Source: Streptomyces sp. NBC_00370
GTDB taxonomy: Bacteria > Actinomycetota > Actinomycetes > Streptomycetales > Streptomycetaceae
Length of the DNA: 64,000 bases
Direction: 5' to 3'
NCBI RefSeq assembly: GCF_036084755.1
Contig: NZ_CP107968.1
Coordinates: 434,001-498,000, forward strand
Shown here piece by piece: positions 38,699 to 47,223 of this stretch (within the stretch, counting starts at the first letter, position 1; the number at the start of each line of letters is the position of its first letter). The notes under the pieces are model-generated. The model was not told the DNA's origin. It was given only the letters and a program-made list of their open reading frames with translations, and did no database searches. The translations under genes were made by a program, and so were the position numbers.

Positions 38699-39460
38699 AT
38701 GACCACGTACTTCTTCGGCGACACCGCTGTTCTCACGGGGCGGACCCTGCGCCATGTCACCCGCAGCATCGACACCATCATCACGACCGTCATCACACCG
38801 GTCGCCATGATGCTGATGTTCGTCTACGTTTTCGGCGGCGCGATCGACACGGGGTCGGTTTCGTATGTGAACTACATGTTGCCCGGCATCCTGCTCATCA
38901 CGATCGCGTCGGGCATCTCCTACACCGCCTTCCGCCTGTTCACCGACATGAAGAGCGGGATCTTCGAGCGGTTCCAGTCCATGCCGATCGCACGGTCGGG
39001 TGTGCTGTGGGCACATGTCGTCACCTCCCTGGTCGCCAACTTGATCTCGCTCGTGATCGTCGTGGGCGTCGCACTGCTCATGGGCTTCCGCTCGGGGGCG
39101 GGGGCGGCGACATGGCTCGCGGTCGCCGGGATTCTGATCCTGTTCACCCTGGCGCTGACCTGGATCGCCGTGATCGCCGGGCTGTCCGCGACGTCGGTCG
39201 AGGGCGCGGGCGCGTTCGCCTACCCGCTCATCTTCCTGCCGTTCATCAGCTCGGCGTTCGTGCCGACGCGGACCATGCCAGGACCGGTGCGCTGGTTCGC
39301 CGAGCACCAGCCGGTGACGTCGATCGTCAACACGATCCGCGACCTGTTCGCCCGGCAGCCCGTCGGCGACGACATCTGGACCGCGCTCGCGTGGTGCGCG
39401 GGCATCCTCGTCGTGGCGTACGTCTTCGCCATGGTCACCTATCGCCGGAAGATCGCCTGA
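38699..39460 (+). CDS. DrrB-type ABC-2 transporter permease
   Basis: This 253-aa membrane protein has six predicted helices of the ABC-2 fold. The N-terminus reads TYFFGDTAVLTGRTLRHVTRSIDTIITTVITPVAMMLMFVYVFGGAI. The conserved ABC-2 blocks include GIFERFQSMPIARSGVLWAHV and the C-terminal YPLIFLPFISSAFVPTRTMPGPVRWFAEHQPVTSIVNTIRDL. It forms the membrane channel for the preceding DrrA-like ATPase. Substrate unknown, probably an antibiotic or dye. Confidence 0.93.
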   Translation: MTTYFFGDTAVLTGRTLRHVTRSIDTIITTVITPVAMMLMFVYVFGGAIDTGSVSYVNYMLPGILLITIASGISYTAFRLFTDMKSGIFERFQSMPIARSGVLWAHVVTSLVANLISLVIVVGVALLMGFRSGAGAATWLAVAGILILFTLALTWIAVIAGLSATSVEGAGAFAYPLIFLPFISSAFVPTRTMPGPVRWFAEHQPVTSIVNTIRDLFARQPVGDDIWTALAWCAGILVVAYVFAMVTYRRKIA

Positions 39461-39475
39461 GGCAGGCTGGGAACC

Positions 39476-40267
39476 ATGCTCACGATCAGCCAGCTCGCGG
39501 CGTACGCCGGAGTGACGGTGCGGGCCGTACGCCACTACCACCAGATCGGGCTGCTGCCCGAGCCCGGCCGCGACCGGTCCGGGTACCGGACGTACGACGC
39601 CGGCGCCGTCGTACGGCTGATCCGGATCCGCACCCTGGCGGACGCCGGCGTGCCGCTCGCCAGGGTGCAGGAACTCCTCGACGCCGGCCCTGAAGCGTTC
39701 GCCGACGGCGTCCAGGAGATCGACAAGGACCTGCGGGCCGAGATCCGGCGGCTGCGGGGCACCCGCGAACGGCTCGCCCGGCTCGTCGCCGGAGAGCATC
39801 TGGCACTCCCCCGGAGCGTCGTGGACTACCTCGACCGGCTGCGCGGACTTGGTGTCGAGGAGCGGTACATCGAGCTGGAGCGGGACGCCTGGATCATGAT
39901 CGCCGCCCAGGCGCCGCACCTGATTAACGCCGTGATGGTCAGTAAGCACGAGCAGTTGGACGACCCCGACATGGTGCGGCTCTACAGCCTGGTCAGCGGG
40001 GCGCTCGACTGCCCGGCCGACGATCCGCGGGTCGTCGAGGTCGCCGACATCGTGGAGCGTCTGTGGATTCGGGCCGTGGAGGCAGGCGAGTTGGGTGCCG
40101 ACGACTTCGACGACCAGCTCGTCGGCCTGCTGGACGCCGTCATGGTCGAGTCCGCACCGGGGGCCGTGCGGTTGTTGGAGATCCTGGAGGAGCGGGGCTG
40201 GCGGGGCTGGACCCGCGTCGAGCGAGTGCCGGACAACAGACTCAACACCCAACAGCCGCCGTCTTGA
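39476..40267 (+). CDS. MerR-family regulator of the ABC exporter operon
   Basis: This 263-aa regulator has an N-terminal MerR winged helix (MLTISQLAAYAGVTVRAVRHYHQIGLLPEP, RDRSGYRTYDAGAVVRLIRIRTLADAGVPL) and a coiled dimerisation helix (QEIDKDLRAEIRRLRGTRERLARL). A C-terminal effector domain of about 150 residues follows. No Cys pair for metal sensing is evident, so it probably senses an organic ligand. It starts 15 bp after the permease stop and likely activates its own operon in response to the exported drug. Confidence 0.93.
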   Translation: MLTISQLAAYAGVTVRAVRHYHQIGLLPEPGRDRSGYRTYDAGAVVRLIRIRTLADAGVPLARVQELLDAGPEAFADGVQEIDKDLRAEIRRLRGTRERLARLVAGEHLALPRSVVDYLDRLRGLGVEERYIELERDAWIMIAAQAPHLINAVMVSKHEQLDDPDMVRLYSLVSGALDCPADDPRVVEVADIVERLWIRAVEAGELGADDFDDQLVGLLDAVMVESAPGAVRLLEILEERGWRGWTRVERVPDNRLNTQQPPS

Positions 40268-40274
40268 CGTCAGT

Positions 40275-41765
40275 TCAAGGGGCGCCCACAACTGGCCCCG
40301 CGCCCCCTCCCGCCGGCGTCGGCCGGGGCGCCGCCAGGGCCGCGGCGGCAGCGGCGTTACGGACCTGGTGTCGCCCCGGCAGCCATACGCACAGCGCGGT
40401 GGCGACGAGCGAGAACCCCGTCGCCCACCAGAACGCCATGTGGAAGCCCGACACGACCGCGCCCGTTCCGGCGCCGGAGATGGACTGTTCGAGGACGACG
40501 GCGAGGACGGCGGTGCCGAACGACCCGCCGATCTGCTGCGCGGTCCGGGTCAGGACGCTCGAATGCGCGATCTGGGCGCGGTCGAGTCCGACGTACGAGG
40601 CGGTCATCACCGGCATGGTCACGGCGCCGAGCCCGACGCCACGGACGAGCAGCCACAGCGCGAGCAGCCAGCCGTTGCTGGTCGCGTCGACGAAGGAGAA
40701 CGGTACGGTCGCGGCGGCGACGATCAGGAACCCCACGACCGCGATCGAGCGGGCCCCTATGCGGTCGGTGAGCGGTCCGGCGATCTGGCGGCTGAGCAGG
40801 GTCCCGACCCCCTGCGGTACGAGCATGAGCCCGGCGGCCAGCGCACTCGCGCCGCGGACCTCCTGGTAATACAGCGGCAGCAGCAACATCGCCCCGAACA
40901 GCGAGAACCCCGACAGGAACAGCACGGAGGACGAGGACCCCACCGAGCGTGCGGCGAGCAGCCGGATGTCCACGAGCGGGTCGCGGCGGCGCAGCGCGTA
41001 GACCGTGAAGGCGACGAGGAAGGCGACACCGGCGGCGAGGGGCGCGATGACGTCGGGGTGACCGAAGCCGTCCGCCGAGCCGGCGTTCGAGAGACCGAGG
41101 ATCACGGCCGCGATGCCCGGTGCGAGCAGCGCGAGCCCGCGCACGTCCAGCCGGGGCGGCGTGACGGAGGCGTCCGGCGAGTCCTCGGCGAGGTAGCGGT
41201 GTGCGAGGAGCAGCCCGACGAGACAGAACGGCACGTTGACCCAGAACATGAAACGCCAGCTCAGGTCCGTGATGATCGCTCCGCCGACGAGCGGCCCGAG
41301 GATCGGCCCGAGCAGTGCGGGCAGCGCGACCCAGGTGGTCGTACGGCCGAGCGCGCGGCCGCCCGCCGCCTGCATGATGAGCGTCGTCATGACCGGCAGC
41401 ATCAGCCCGCCGCCGAGCCCCTGCACGACCCGCCAGCCGATGAGCGAGCCCGCGCTCCACGCGAGACTCGATCCGACCGAGCCGACGAGGAAGACCGTGA
41501 GGGCGAACATCCAGACGCGTTTGCCGCCGAAGCGGGAGAGCGCCCAGGTGCTGAGCGGCACGGTCACGCCGAGCGCCAGCATGTAGCCGGTACTCACCCA
41601 CTGGATCGTCGAGACCGACACGTCGAGGCTCGTCGCCAGTTGGTGCAGCGCGACGCTGACGATCGTCGTGTCGAAGACGACCGCCAGTGCTCCGACGACC
41701 AGGATCAGCGCGGTCTTCAGCACCTGTGGGTCGACCTTGTCGTGCACAGGGGTGTCCGAGGCCAT
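40275..41765 (-). CDS. MFS multidrug exporter, DHA2 (EmrB/QacA) family
   Basis: This 496-aa protein starts at ATG 41765 (GAGG ten bases upstream); ATG 41777 is an alternative. Fourteen helices are predicted. DHA2 signatures include motif D1 (VVFDTTIVSVALHQLATSL), motif A (GGKRVWMFALTVFLVGS) and motif C (ALPALLGPILGPLVGGAI). It exchanges protons for drugs across the membrane. It faces the MerR gene tail to tail with 7 bp between stops. The TetR gene is divergent, with a long inverted repeat between them. Confidence 0.93.
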   Translation of the reverse strand: MASDTPVHDKVDPQVLKTALILVVGALAVVFDTTIVSVALHQLATSLDVSVSTIQWVSTGYMLALGVTVPLSTWALSRFGGKRVWMFALTVFLVGSVGSSLAWSAGSLIGWRVVQGLGGGLMLPVMTTLIMQAAGGRALGRTTTWVALPALLGPILGPLVGGAIITDLSWRFMFWVNVPFCLVGLLLAHRYLAEDSPDASVTPPRLDVRGLALLAPGIAAVILGLSNAGSADGFGHPDVIAPLAAGVAFLVAFTVYALRRRDPLVDIRLLAARSVGSSSSVLFLSGFSLFGAMLLLPLYYQEVRGASALAAGLMLVPQGVGTLLSRQIAGPLTDRIGARSIAVVGFLIVAAATVPFSFVDATSNGWLLALWLLVRGVGLGAVTMPVMTASYVGLDRAQIAHSSVLTRTAQQIGGSFGTAVLAVVLEQSISGAGTGAVVSGFHMAFWWATGFSLVATALCVWLPGRHQVRNAAAAAALAAPRPTPAGGGAGPVVGAP

Positions 41766-41777
41766 CACATACCTCAT

Positions 41778-41844
41778 TAAGAGTTGGATGCATTCCTTAA
41801 TGTCGAGAGTAGGAACCGTGGCGAAGGAATGCAAGGCTCTCTTA
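41778..41844. promoter_or_regulatory. Inverted repeat operator between MFS and TetR genes
   Basis: TAAGAG-N5-TGCATTCCTT at 41778-41798 recurs as its exact inverted copy at 41824-41844 (AAGGAATGCA-N5-CTCTTA). Sixteen of 21 positions in each arm are identical, with a 25-bp spacer. The element fills the space between the two divergent starts. It is the expected site for the adjacent TetR regulator, perhaps one dimer per arm. Confidence 0.6.
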
Positions 41845-41854
41845 TCCTTGACGT

Positions 41855-42541
41855 ATGACAAGCGAGCAGGCCGTGCCTACGAAGACGGTGTCCGCGCCCA
41901 CGAAGACGGCGTCCGACACGGTCAAACGTCGCCGCCGAGGGGCCGAACTGGAGCGGGCCCTCCTCTCCGCCGCCTGGGAGGAGCTGACAGAGGTGGGGTT
42001 CGCGAAGCTGACGATGGAGTCGGTCGCCGACCGCGCGAAGACCGGGATCGCGGTGCTGTACCGGCGCTGGGCCGACAAGAACGAGCTCGTGCTGGCCGCC
42101 ATCCGCCACTACGGCGACACCCATCCGGTCGTCGTCCCTGACACCGGCAATCTGCGCGACGACATGCTCGCCCTGCTCGGGAACATCAACGCGGGACGGA
42201 TGGAACTCGCGACGCTCGTGGGCGCGACGTTCGCGGGCCTCCACGACAGCGCCGGCCTCACCCCGGAGGACGTCCGGCTCACCGTACGCGGCGACGGCCC
42301 GTGGCTGTCGGAGGAGGTGTTCCGCCGGGCACACGACCGGGGCGAGATCGATCTCGCGCGGGTTCCGCAGGACGTGCTCGACCTGCCGCTGCAACTCGTG
42401 CGCCACGACATCCTGTTGACCATGAAGCCGGTTTCCGCTGAGCGGATCCGCTCGATCGTCGACAACATCTTCTGGCCGCTTGTACGGCGGCCCGAGGGCG
42501 AGTTGCCGGCACGAGCGAGCGGTGTGGTGACAGAACGGTGA
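41855..42541 (+). CDS. TetR-family regulator of the MFS exporter
   Basis: This 228-aa regulator has a basic N-terminal tail of about 25 residues. The TetR helix-turn-helix is ALLSAAWEELTEVGFAKLTMESVADRAKTGIAVLYRRWADKNELVLAAI. A C-terminal ligand-binding and dimerisation domain follows (TetR_C-like, NLRDDMLALLGNINAG ... RIRSIVDNIFWPLVRR). It is divergent from the DHA2 exporter gene and probably represses it until a substrate binds. Confidence 0.94.
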   Translation: MTSEQAVPTKTVSAPTKTASDTVKRRRRGAELERALLSAAWEELTEVGFAKLTMESVADRAKTGIAVLYRRWADKNELVLAAIRHYGDTHPVVVPDTGNLRDDMLALLGNINAGRMELATLVGATFAGLHDSAGLTPEDVRLTVRGDGPWLSEEVFRRAHDRGEIDLARVPQDVLDLPLQLVRHDILLTMKPVSAERIRSIVDNIFWPLVRRPEGELPARASGVVTER

Positions 42542-42663
42542 CAGCGGGGGCCACAACCGGTTCCCGGGCTGGCCGGTCTCACCAGGTGTAGGGCGGCGGC
42601 AGCAGACCGGCCGTACGCACTGCTCGACATCAATGCACGACCACACCCCAGGGGGACCAGGAA

Positions 42664-43119
42664 ATGAAGCTCATTCGTCACGCAGCCGGCGCCGCCACCG
42701 TCGCCGTCGTCGTCACCGGCGGGGCTCTGGCTCTCGCGGCGCCCGCGTCCGCATCGGCCCCGGCCGCGACGTCGACAGCCGCGACGTCGTCGTCAGAGAC
42801 TCCGGTCGCGAAGTACAACGGTGCCTGCGGCGCCGGACACAAGGTGATCGACTCCGCCAACATGGAGAACCTCGGCACCACCTTCCTCACCTACAACGCG
42901 ACGACCGGCGAGAACTGCGTGGTCACCGTGCGCACCAAGCCCGGGGCCGCCGTCGACATGTTCGCGCGGCTCAGGTCCAAGACGGGCGGCACGGCCACCG
43001 ACCGCGGCCGGTTCACCACCTACGCCGGGCCCGTCTACATCCAGGCCCGCGGCGAATGCGTCACCTGGGAGGGCGGCATCACCACCTACTCCACCAAGGG
43101 CACCGGCCACTGCGGCTGA
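42664..43119 (+). CDS. Spore-associated protein A (SapA)-like secreted protein
   Basis: This 151-aa protein has a signal peptide ending PASASA at about residue 32. The mature part is small and Cys-containing: YNGACGAGHKVIDSANMENLGTTFLTYNATTGENCVVTVRTKPGA and GRFTTYAGPVYIQARGECVTWEGGI. Four Cys (ACGAG, ENC, GEC, GHC) could form two disulfides. The pattern matches SapA, a protein found on Streptomyces spores and mycelium; its biochemical role is not established. A strong terminator follows 28 bp later. Confidence 0.82.
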   Translation: MKLIRHAAGAATVAVVVTGGALALAAPASASAPAATSTAATSSSETPVAKYNGACGAGHKVIDSANMENLGTTFLTYNATTGENCVVTVRTKPGAAVDMFARLRSKTGGTATDRGRFTTYAGPVYIQARGECVTWEGGITTYSTKGTGHCG

Positions 43120-43146
43120 TCCGCGAACGTCCCGGACAGGCCCGTA

Positions 43147-43185
43147 ACGGAGCCCCAGGAAGGCCTCGCCGTCCTGGGGCTCCGT
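43147..43185. terminator. Bidirectional terminator after sapA-like and AHSA1 genes
   Basis: A perfect 14-bp stem (ACGGAGCCCCAGGA at 43147-43160 with its complement at 43172-43185) has an 11-base loop. It lies between the stops of two convergent genes. Confidence 0.85.
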
Positions 43186-43203
43186 GCGCATGAATCTCGG
43201 GTA

Positions 43204-43647
43204 TCAGTTCGCGGTCTTGAGAAAGGTCGCCAAACTGTCCAGCAGCATGGTGGTGCCCTGCTCGGCGACGTCGCGTTCGTCCGAGGTGTCGCAGCTCTGG
43301 GACACCACGACGCGAGTCTCGTGCGCACTCCGCTCGGCAAGCTCGACGGTCATCACCGCCGGCTCGTCCTTACCGGGTGCGTCCATGCCGATCACCAGAC
43401 GCCGGTTCTCGTCGACCTCGATGTAGGAGCCGGTCAACGGGAACTGCCCGCCGTCCGGGGTGACGATCGTCGACTTCCACGCCCCACCCGGCCACACGTC
43501 CATCTCGACGGACCCCGGGGCGGCGTAGGACCACTGCGCGTAGGACTCCGCGACGGTCCAGGCGCGCCACACCGCCGCCACAGAGGTCTCGAATGTCCGC
43601 TCCAACGTGTAGGAGAAACCCTCGGCCGTACCCTGTTCGGTGGTCAT
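43204..43647 (-). CDS. SRPBCC/AHSA1-domain protein
   Basis: This 147-aa protein has the START-like helix-grip fold of the AHSA1 group: FSYTLERTFETSVAAVWRAWTVAESYAQWSYAAPG, VEMDVWPGGAWKSTIVTPDGGQFPLTGSYIEVDENRRLVIGMDAP, ending TTMLLDSLATFLKTAN. Members bind hydrophobic ligands or act as co-chaperones. Function here is unknown and the gene appears monocistronic. Confidence 0.88.
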   Translation of the reverse strand: MTTEQGTAEGFSYTLERTFETSVAAVWRAWTVAESYAQWSYAAPGSVEMDVWPGGAWKSTIVTPDGGQFPLTGSYIEVDENRRLVIGMDAPGKDEPAVMTVELAERSAHETRVVVSQSCDTSDERDVAEQGTTMLLDSLATFLKTAN

Positions 43648-43735
43648 CTCGCGCTCCCTGTCTCCCCCTTGTGGGGATGTCGAGAGGTAGACACCAGCTG
43701 CCCCTGAAAGTAATCGGTCTCCCGGCCACCCCTCG

Positions 43736-44800
43736 TCACGGCACGCGGGCCGTCCAGTCCGGGTTGCTGAACTTGGCGGCTGCCAGTTCCTCGGCGCGGG
43801 CCAGTTCCGCTTCGGTGACGTGGCCCGTCAGCAGGCCGTAACGGGCTCGGAAGGACTCGATCATGCGGTCGATCACGGCCTCGCGGGGCAGACCTGTCTG
43901 GCGGCGCAGCGGGTCGACGCGCTTTTTCGCACTGCGCGTTCCCTTGTCGGACAGCTTCTCCCGGCCGATCCGCAGTATCTCCAGCATCTTGTCCGCGTCG
44001 ATGTCGTAGGACATCGTCACGTGATGGAGGACCGCGCCCGGGCCACCCTCAGGGCTCAGGACGCGCTTCTGGGCCGCTCCGGCGATCTTGCCGACGTCGG
44101 TCGCGATGTCGTTGAGTGGCTGGTACCAGGCCTTGATGCCCATGTCTCCGAGGGCGTCGAGCACCCAGTCGTCGAGGTATGCGTAGGAATCGGCGAAGGA
44201 CAGCCCTGACACGAGCGACGCCGGTACCGAGAGCGAATAGGTGATGGTGTTGCCGGGCTCCACGAACATCGCCCCACCGCCGGAGATCCGCCGCACCACG
44301 GCCGTACCGTGCCGATCGGCGGCCGCCAGGTCGACCTCGTTCCTCAGGGACTGGAAGCTCCCGATGATCACCGCGGGTCCGCCCCACTCCCACACGCGCA
44401 GCGTCGGTGGACGCCGGCCCGCCGCGACCTCGGCGGTGATCACCTCGTCGAGGGCCATGTGCAGGTCCGGCGACTGCGGGCCCTCGTGGATCAGCTGCCA
44501 GTCGTAGTCGCGCCAGTCCGTGGCCTGGGCGACGGCCCGGCGGACGGCGACCGCGATGCCCTCCGCCGTCAGCCCGAACATGACCGTGCCCTCCGGCAAC
44601 GCCGACTCGACCCGCCTGACCAGTTCGGCGGCGGCGCTGTTCGCGGGAGCGCCTTCCAGCGCCCGGTCGATGGCCGTGATTGCCTCGTCAGGTTCGAGGA
44701 AGAAGTCACCGGCCACGCGGACGTCGCGCAGCACCCCGTCACGCTCGTCCAGGTCCACCACGACCAGCTTGCCGCCGGGCACCTTATATTCTCCGTGCAT
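43736..44800 (-). CDS. lplA: Lipoate-protein ligase
   Basis: This 354-aa protein combines a small accessory domain and a lipoyl ligase (BPL/LPL fold) domain. The accessory part is N-terminal (MHGEYKVPGGKLVVVDLDERDGVLRDVRVAGDFFLEPDEAI), whereas in E. coli LplA it is C-terminal. The catalytic part has AVVRRISGGGAMFVEPGNTITYSL and the lysine motif NDIATDVGKIAGAAQKR. It activates lipoate with ATP and attaches it to E2 or GcvH lipoyl domains, allowing use of free lipoate. No strong ribosome-binding site is seen. It stands alone. Confidence 0.9.
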   Translation of the reverse strand: MHGEYKVPGGKLVVVDLDERDGVLRDVRVAGDFFLEPDEAITAIDRALEGAPANSAAAELVRRVESALPEGTVMFGLTAEGIAVAVRRAVAQATDWRDYDWQLIHEGPQSPDLHMALDEVITAEVAAGRRPPTLRVWEWGGPAVIIGSFQSLRNEVDLAAADRHGTAVVRRISGGGAMFVEPGNTITYSLSVPASLVSGLSFADSYAYLDDWVLDALGDMGIKAWYQPLNDIATDVGKIAGAAQKRVLSPEGGPGAVLHHVTMSYDIDADKMLEILRIGREKLSDKGTRSAKKRVDPLRRQTGLPREAVIDRMIESFRARYGLLTGHVTEAELARAEELAAAKFSNPDWTARVP

Positions 44801-44863
44801 ACCCGTTCACAACGTTCCCCGCGTTGTCTTTAGTCCGGAGAGAGCCGACCCCCACTACCCGGC

Positions 44864-46366
44864 TCAGCGAATGCCGTCCCAGGCGCGGCGCTCGTCGGGG
44901 GCGGGATCGTCGACCACCCGAATCTTCTCCGCGATCAGTGCCGTGGGGCGGCGGGTCGTGTCGTACGGTTCCCAGCCGGGCGTGCCCGTCCGGGCGAACG
45001 ACACCCACGCGTCGTGCGCCGTCGCGGCCGCCTCCGTCGAGGGGCGGGCGCCTATGAGCGCCCGTACGCTGTCGTGACCCTCGGTCCGGAAGACGAAGGG
45101 CACCTCCGTGGCGTGGCAGGCGCCGAAGCCGTCGTTGTCGGCCGGCTCCAGATGGTCGAAGCGGTAGACCCAGGTGGACGCGGCACCCCCGGCGACGCGG
45201 GCCTCGGCGTAACGCAGGGCCGGAATGGCGAAGACCCAGTCGGTGCCGACCGCGGCGAGCAGATCGCCGGGGGTCGCACCGGGTCGCGCGGCGCGGTAGA
45301 TCTCGATCGCTTCCGGCTTGAGCCCGTACGTCCGCGCCTTGTCGAACAGGGCGGCTTCGTCTATCGCGTCGAGCATGTTCGCGGCCACGAGGAACAACCG
45401 GTCCTCGTCGCGGTTCCAGCCCGTCAGCAACGGCACCGACGCGCTCCTCCCGGCGCGGGCGGCGTCCAGCGGATGGACCGGTAGGACGGTGCCGTCGATC
45501 ACCGGCGCGAACGGCAGACCGCTCAATGCGAGGCTTCCCCACTTGGCAGGGTCGGCATCGGTCTGGATCTCGGCGAACACCTGGGAGGCCGCAGCCACGA
45601 GCCGGTCGGGCGGCACGGCGGCGATGGCGCTCCTGGTGTGCGGCACGTCGAGGGTGTGGGCCAGCAAGGTGCTGACCGCCAGCCCCTGTTCGGCGGTGAG
45701 CGTGTTGGCAGCCGCACCGGACTGCGTCACGGCGCGGGCGAACAGCCCTGCCGCGGACGGCATCGCGAGGAGGGTGGCAATGCTCATCGCGCCGGCCGAC
45801 TCCCCCGCCAGCGTCACGTTCCCTGCGTCACCGCCGAAGGCAACGATGTTCTCCCGCACCCATTCCAACGCGGCCAGCTGATCCCGCAGGCCGAGGTTGG
45901 ACGCGTCGTCGTCGAGGAAGAGGAAACCCTCGGCGGCAAGGCGGTAGTTGACCGTCACGCAGACGACGCCACTGCGCGCGAAACCCGACCCGTCGTACGC
46001 CGCAACGGAGTTGGAGCCGTTGAGGAACGCGCCGCCGTGGATCCACACCAGCACCGGAAGACCACTCGCTCCGGGGTCGGGAGTCCAGACGTTGACGTTG
46101 AGGCACTCCTCCCCCTCGATCTCCTCTTCGAGGAACAGCCGTTGGAAGACCGGCGGGTAGTCGCCCTTCGGCACCGTCGGCCCCATCCGGCCCGCGTCGC
46201 GGACGTCAGGCCACGGGACCACCGGCTGCGGCGGCAGCATCCTGTTCGGCCCGAACGGCGGCGCCGCGTACGGAACTCCGAGGAAGGAGGCCACACCGTC
46301 GCGTATACGGCCTTCCACGGTGCCGCCGGCGACGGTCACCCGGGAGCTGCGTGCATCGTTTGCCAT
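44864..46366 (-). CDS. Type B carboxylesterase
   Basis: This 500-aa alpha/beta hydrolase starts at ATG 46366 after GGAG. It has the carboxylesterase/para-nitrobenzyl esterase pattern: GVASFLGVPYAAPPFGPNR, EECLNVNVWTP, VLVWIHGGAFLNGS (oxyanion hole) and nucleophile Ser190 in LAGESAGAMS. The rest of the triad is plausibly the acid near NRDEDRLFL and the His of FGACHATEVPFVF. There is no signal peptide. It is divergent from a TetR gene with an operator-like repeat between, so substrate-induced expression is likely. Confidence 0.92.
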   Translation of the reverse strand: MANDARSSRVTVAGGTVEGRIRDGVASFLGVPYAAPPFGPNRMLPPQPVVPWPDVRDAGRMGPTVPKGDYPPVFQRLFLEEEIEGEECLNVNVWTPDPGASGLPVLVWIHGGAFLNGSNSVAAYDGSGFARSGVVCVTVNYRLAAEGFLFLDDDASNLGLRDQLAALEWVRENIVAFGGDAGNVTLAGESAGAMSIATLLAMPSAAGLFARAVTQSGAAANTLTAEQGLAVSTLLAHTLDVPHTRSAIAAVPPDRLVAAASQVFAEIQTDADPAKWGSLALSGLPFAPVIDGTVLPVHPLDAARAGRSASVPLLTGWNRDEDRLFLVAANMLDAIDEAALFDKARTYGLKPEAIEIYRAARPGATPGDLLAAVGTDWVFAIPALRYAEARVAGGAASTWVYRFDHLEPADNDGFGACHATEVPFVFRTEGHDSVRALIGARPSTEAAATAHDAWVSFARTGTPGWEPYDTTRRPTALIAEKIRVVDDPAPDERRAWDGIR

Positions 46367-46424
46367 CTGAACTCCTGAAGAGTCGAAGGGCGCTCGGCGC
46401 CCTAAATGCGACTCGACCGTATCA

Positions 46425-46455
46425 GATAGATGCAGAAATGAAGCAAGCATGTATC
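46425..46455. promoter_or_regulatory. Inverted repeat between esterase and TetR genes
   Basis: GATAGATGC (46425-46433) and GCATGTATC (46447-46455) form an inverted repeat with 8 of 9 positions matched and a 13-bp spacer, in a locally A/T-rich patch. It is centrally placed between the two divergent starts and is the probable site of the adjacent TetR protein. Confidence 0.45.
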
Positions 46456-46496
46456 ATTTATCAGGGATAGGGTGGCCCCCGGACATCGGAGGCGAG

Positions 46497-47123
46497 ATGA
46501 GCGAGACCAGCCACCCGCGGCGGGTGCGCGCGGACGCGGTGCGCAGCACGGCTCGCATTCTGGAGGCGGCCGAGGCGGTGCTCGCCGTTGACGCGAACGC
46601 CTCGCTGGAGCGGATCGCCGAGGCGGCCGGGGTCGCCCGTGTCACCGTCCACCGGCGCTTCTCCTCCCGGAAAGCCTTGCTTGAGGCTCTCAGCGCGCGG
46701 CTCAACGAGCAATACCTGGTCGCACTCGGGCAGGCGCGGACGGAAACGGCGCCACCGGTGGTCGCCCTGCACCGCCTGACCGAGGTCATTTTCGAGCTCA
46801 AGATCAGCCACCGGTTCACCATGGACCTCAACTCCGACGCACTGACGGGCCGGCCGGTACTCAGCCGGGAGGCCGCAGATGGTCTCGACACACTGTTCGC
46901 GCGACTGCACGCGGCCGGAGTGATCACGGCCGCCGATCCGGCCTGGGGACGCCAGCTCTATCTGACACTGCTGTGCGAAGTGGGCGAGTTGCCCGCGGAC
47001 TCGGCCAGCCTGAGTTCCGCCGCGAACGACCCGGCAAACGTTGCGGGCGCCCGGACCGATCTGCTGGTCAGTACCGTGATCGGCGCCCTGGGCGGACGGA
47101 ACGATCACAACGCGGCTGGGTAG
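46497..47123 (+). CDS. TetR-family regulator next to the carboxylesterase
   Basis: This 208-aa regulator starts at ATG 46497 after GGAGG. The helix-turn-helix is ARILEAAEAVLAVDANASLERIAEAAGVARVTVHRRFSSRKALLEAL. The C-terminal helical domain (LHRLTEVIFELKISHRFTMDL ... RQLYLTLLCEVGELPAD) binds a ligand that is not known. It probably represses the divergent esterase gene and itself. An open extension to 46449 lacks a ribosome-binding site. Confidence 0.93.
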   Translation: MSETSHPRRVRADAVRSTARILEAAEAVLAVDANASLERIAEAAGVARVTVHRRFSSRKALLEALSARLNEQYLVALGQARTETAPPVVALHRLTEVIFELKISHRFTMDLNSDALTGRPVLSREAADGLDTLFARLHAAGVITAADPAWGRQLYLTLLCEVGELPADSASLSSAANDPANVAGARTDLLVSTVIGALGGRNDHNAAG

Positions 47124-47195
47124 ACGCCGCGCGCCGCATCGTGACGGCGGTTCGGGAGAAGTCGCGAACGTGCCACTCACACTCCACGGGTCGCG

Positions 47196-47223
47196 GCTCA
47201 GTGCTCAGGGCTCAGGGCTCAGG
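47196..47223. repeat. Tandem repeat, four copies of a 7-bp unit
   Basis: GCTCAGT is followed by three exact GCTCAGG copies. The last copy includes the stop codon of the beta-lactamase gene (TCA at 47219-47221 on the plus strand). Slipped-strand variation here would alter the region just after the gene. Confidence 0.8.

Noticed and set aside
37823..40291. Long minus-strand extension of the lspA frame across the ABC-MerR operon
   Set aside because: It is an Asp/Gly/Arg-rich shadow of three well-supported plus-strand genes. Only the last about 220 codons encode LspA.
40095..41780. Plus-strand 561-codon frame opposite the MFS gene
   Set aside because: Composition is Arg/Glu/Gly-rich with no known domain. 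The opposite strand has a clear 14-helix DHA2 transporter.
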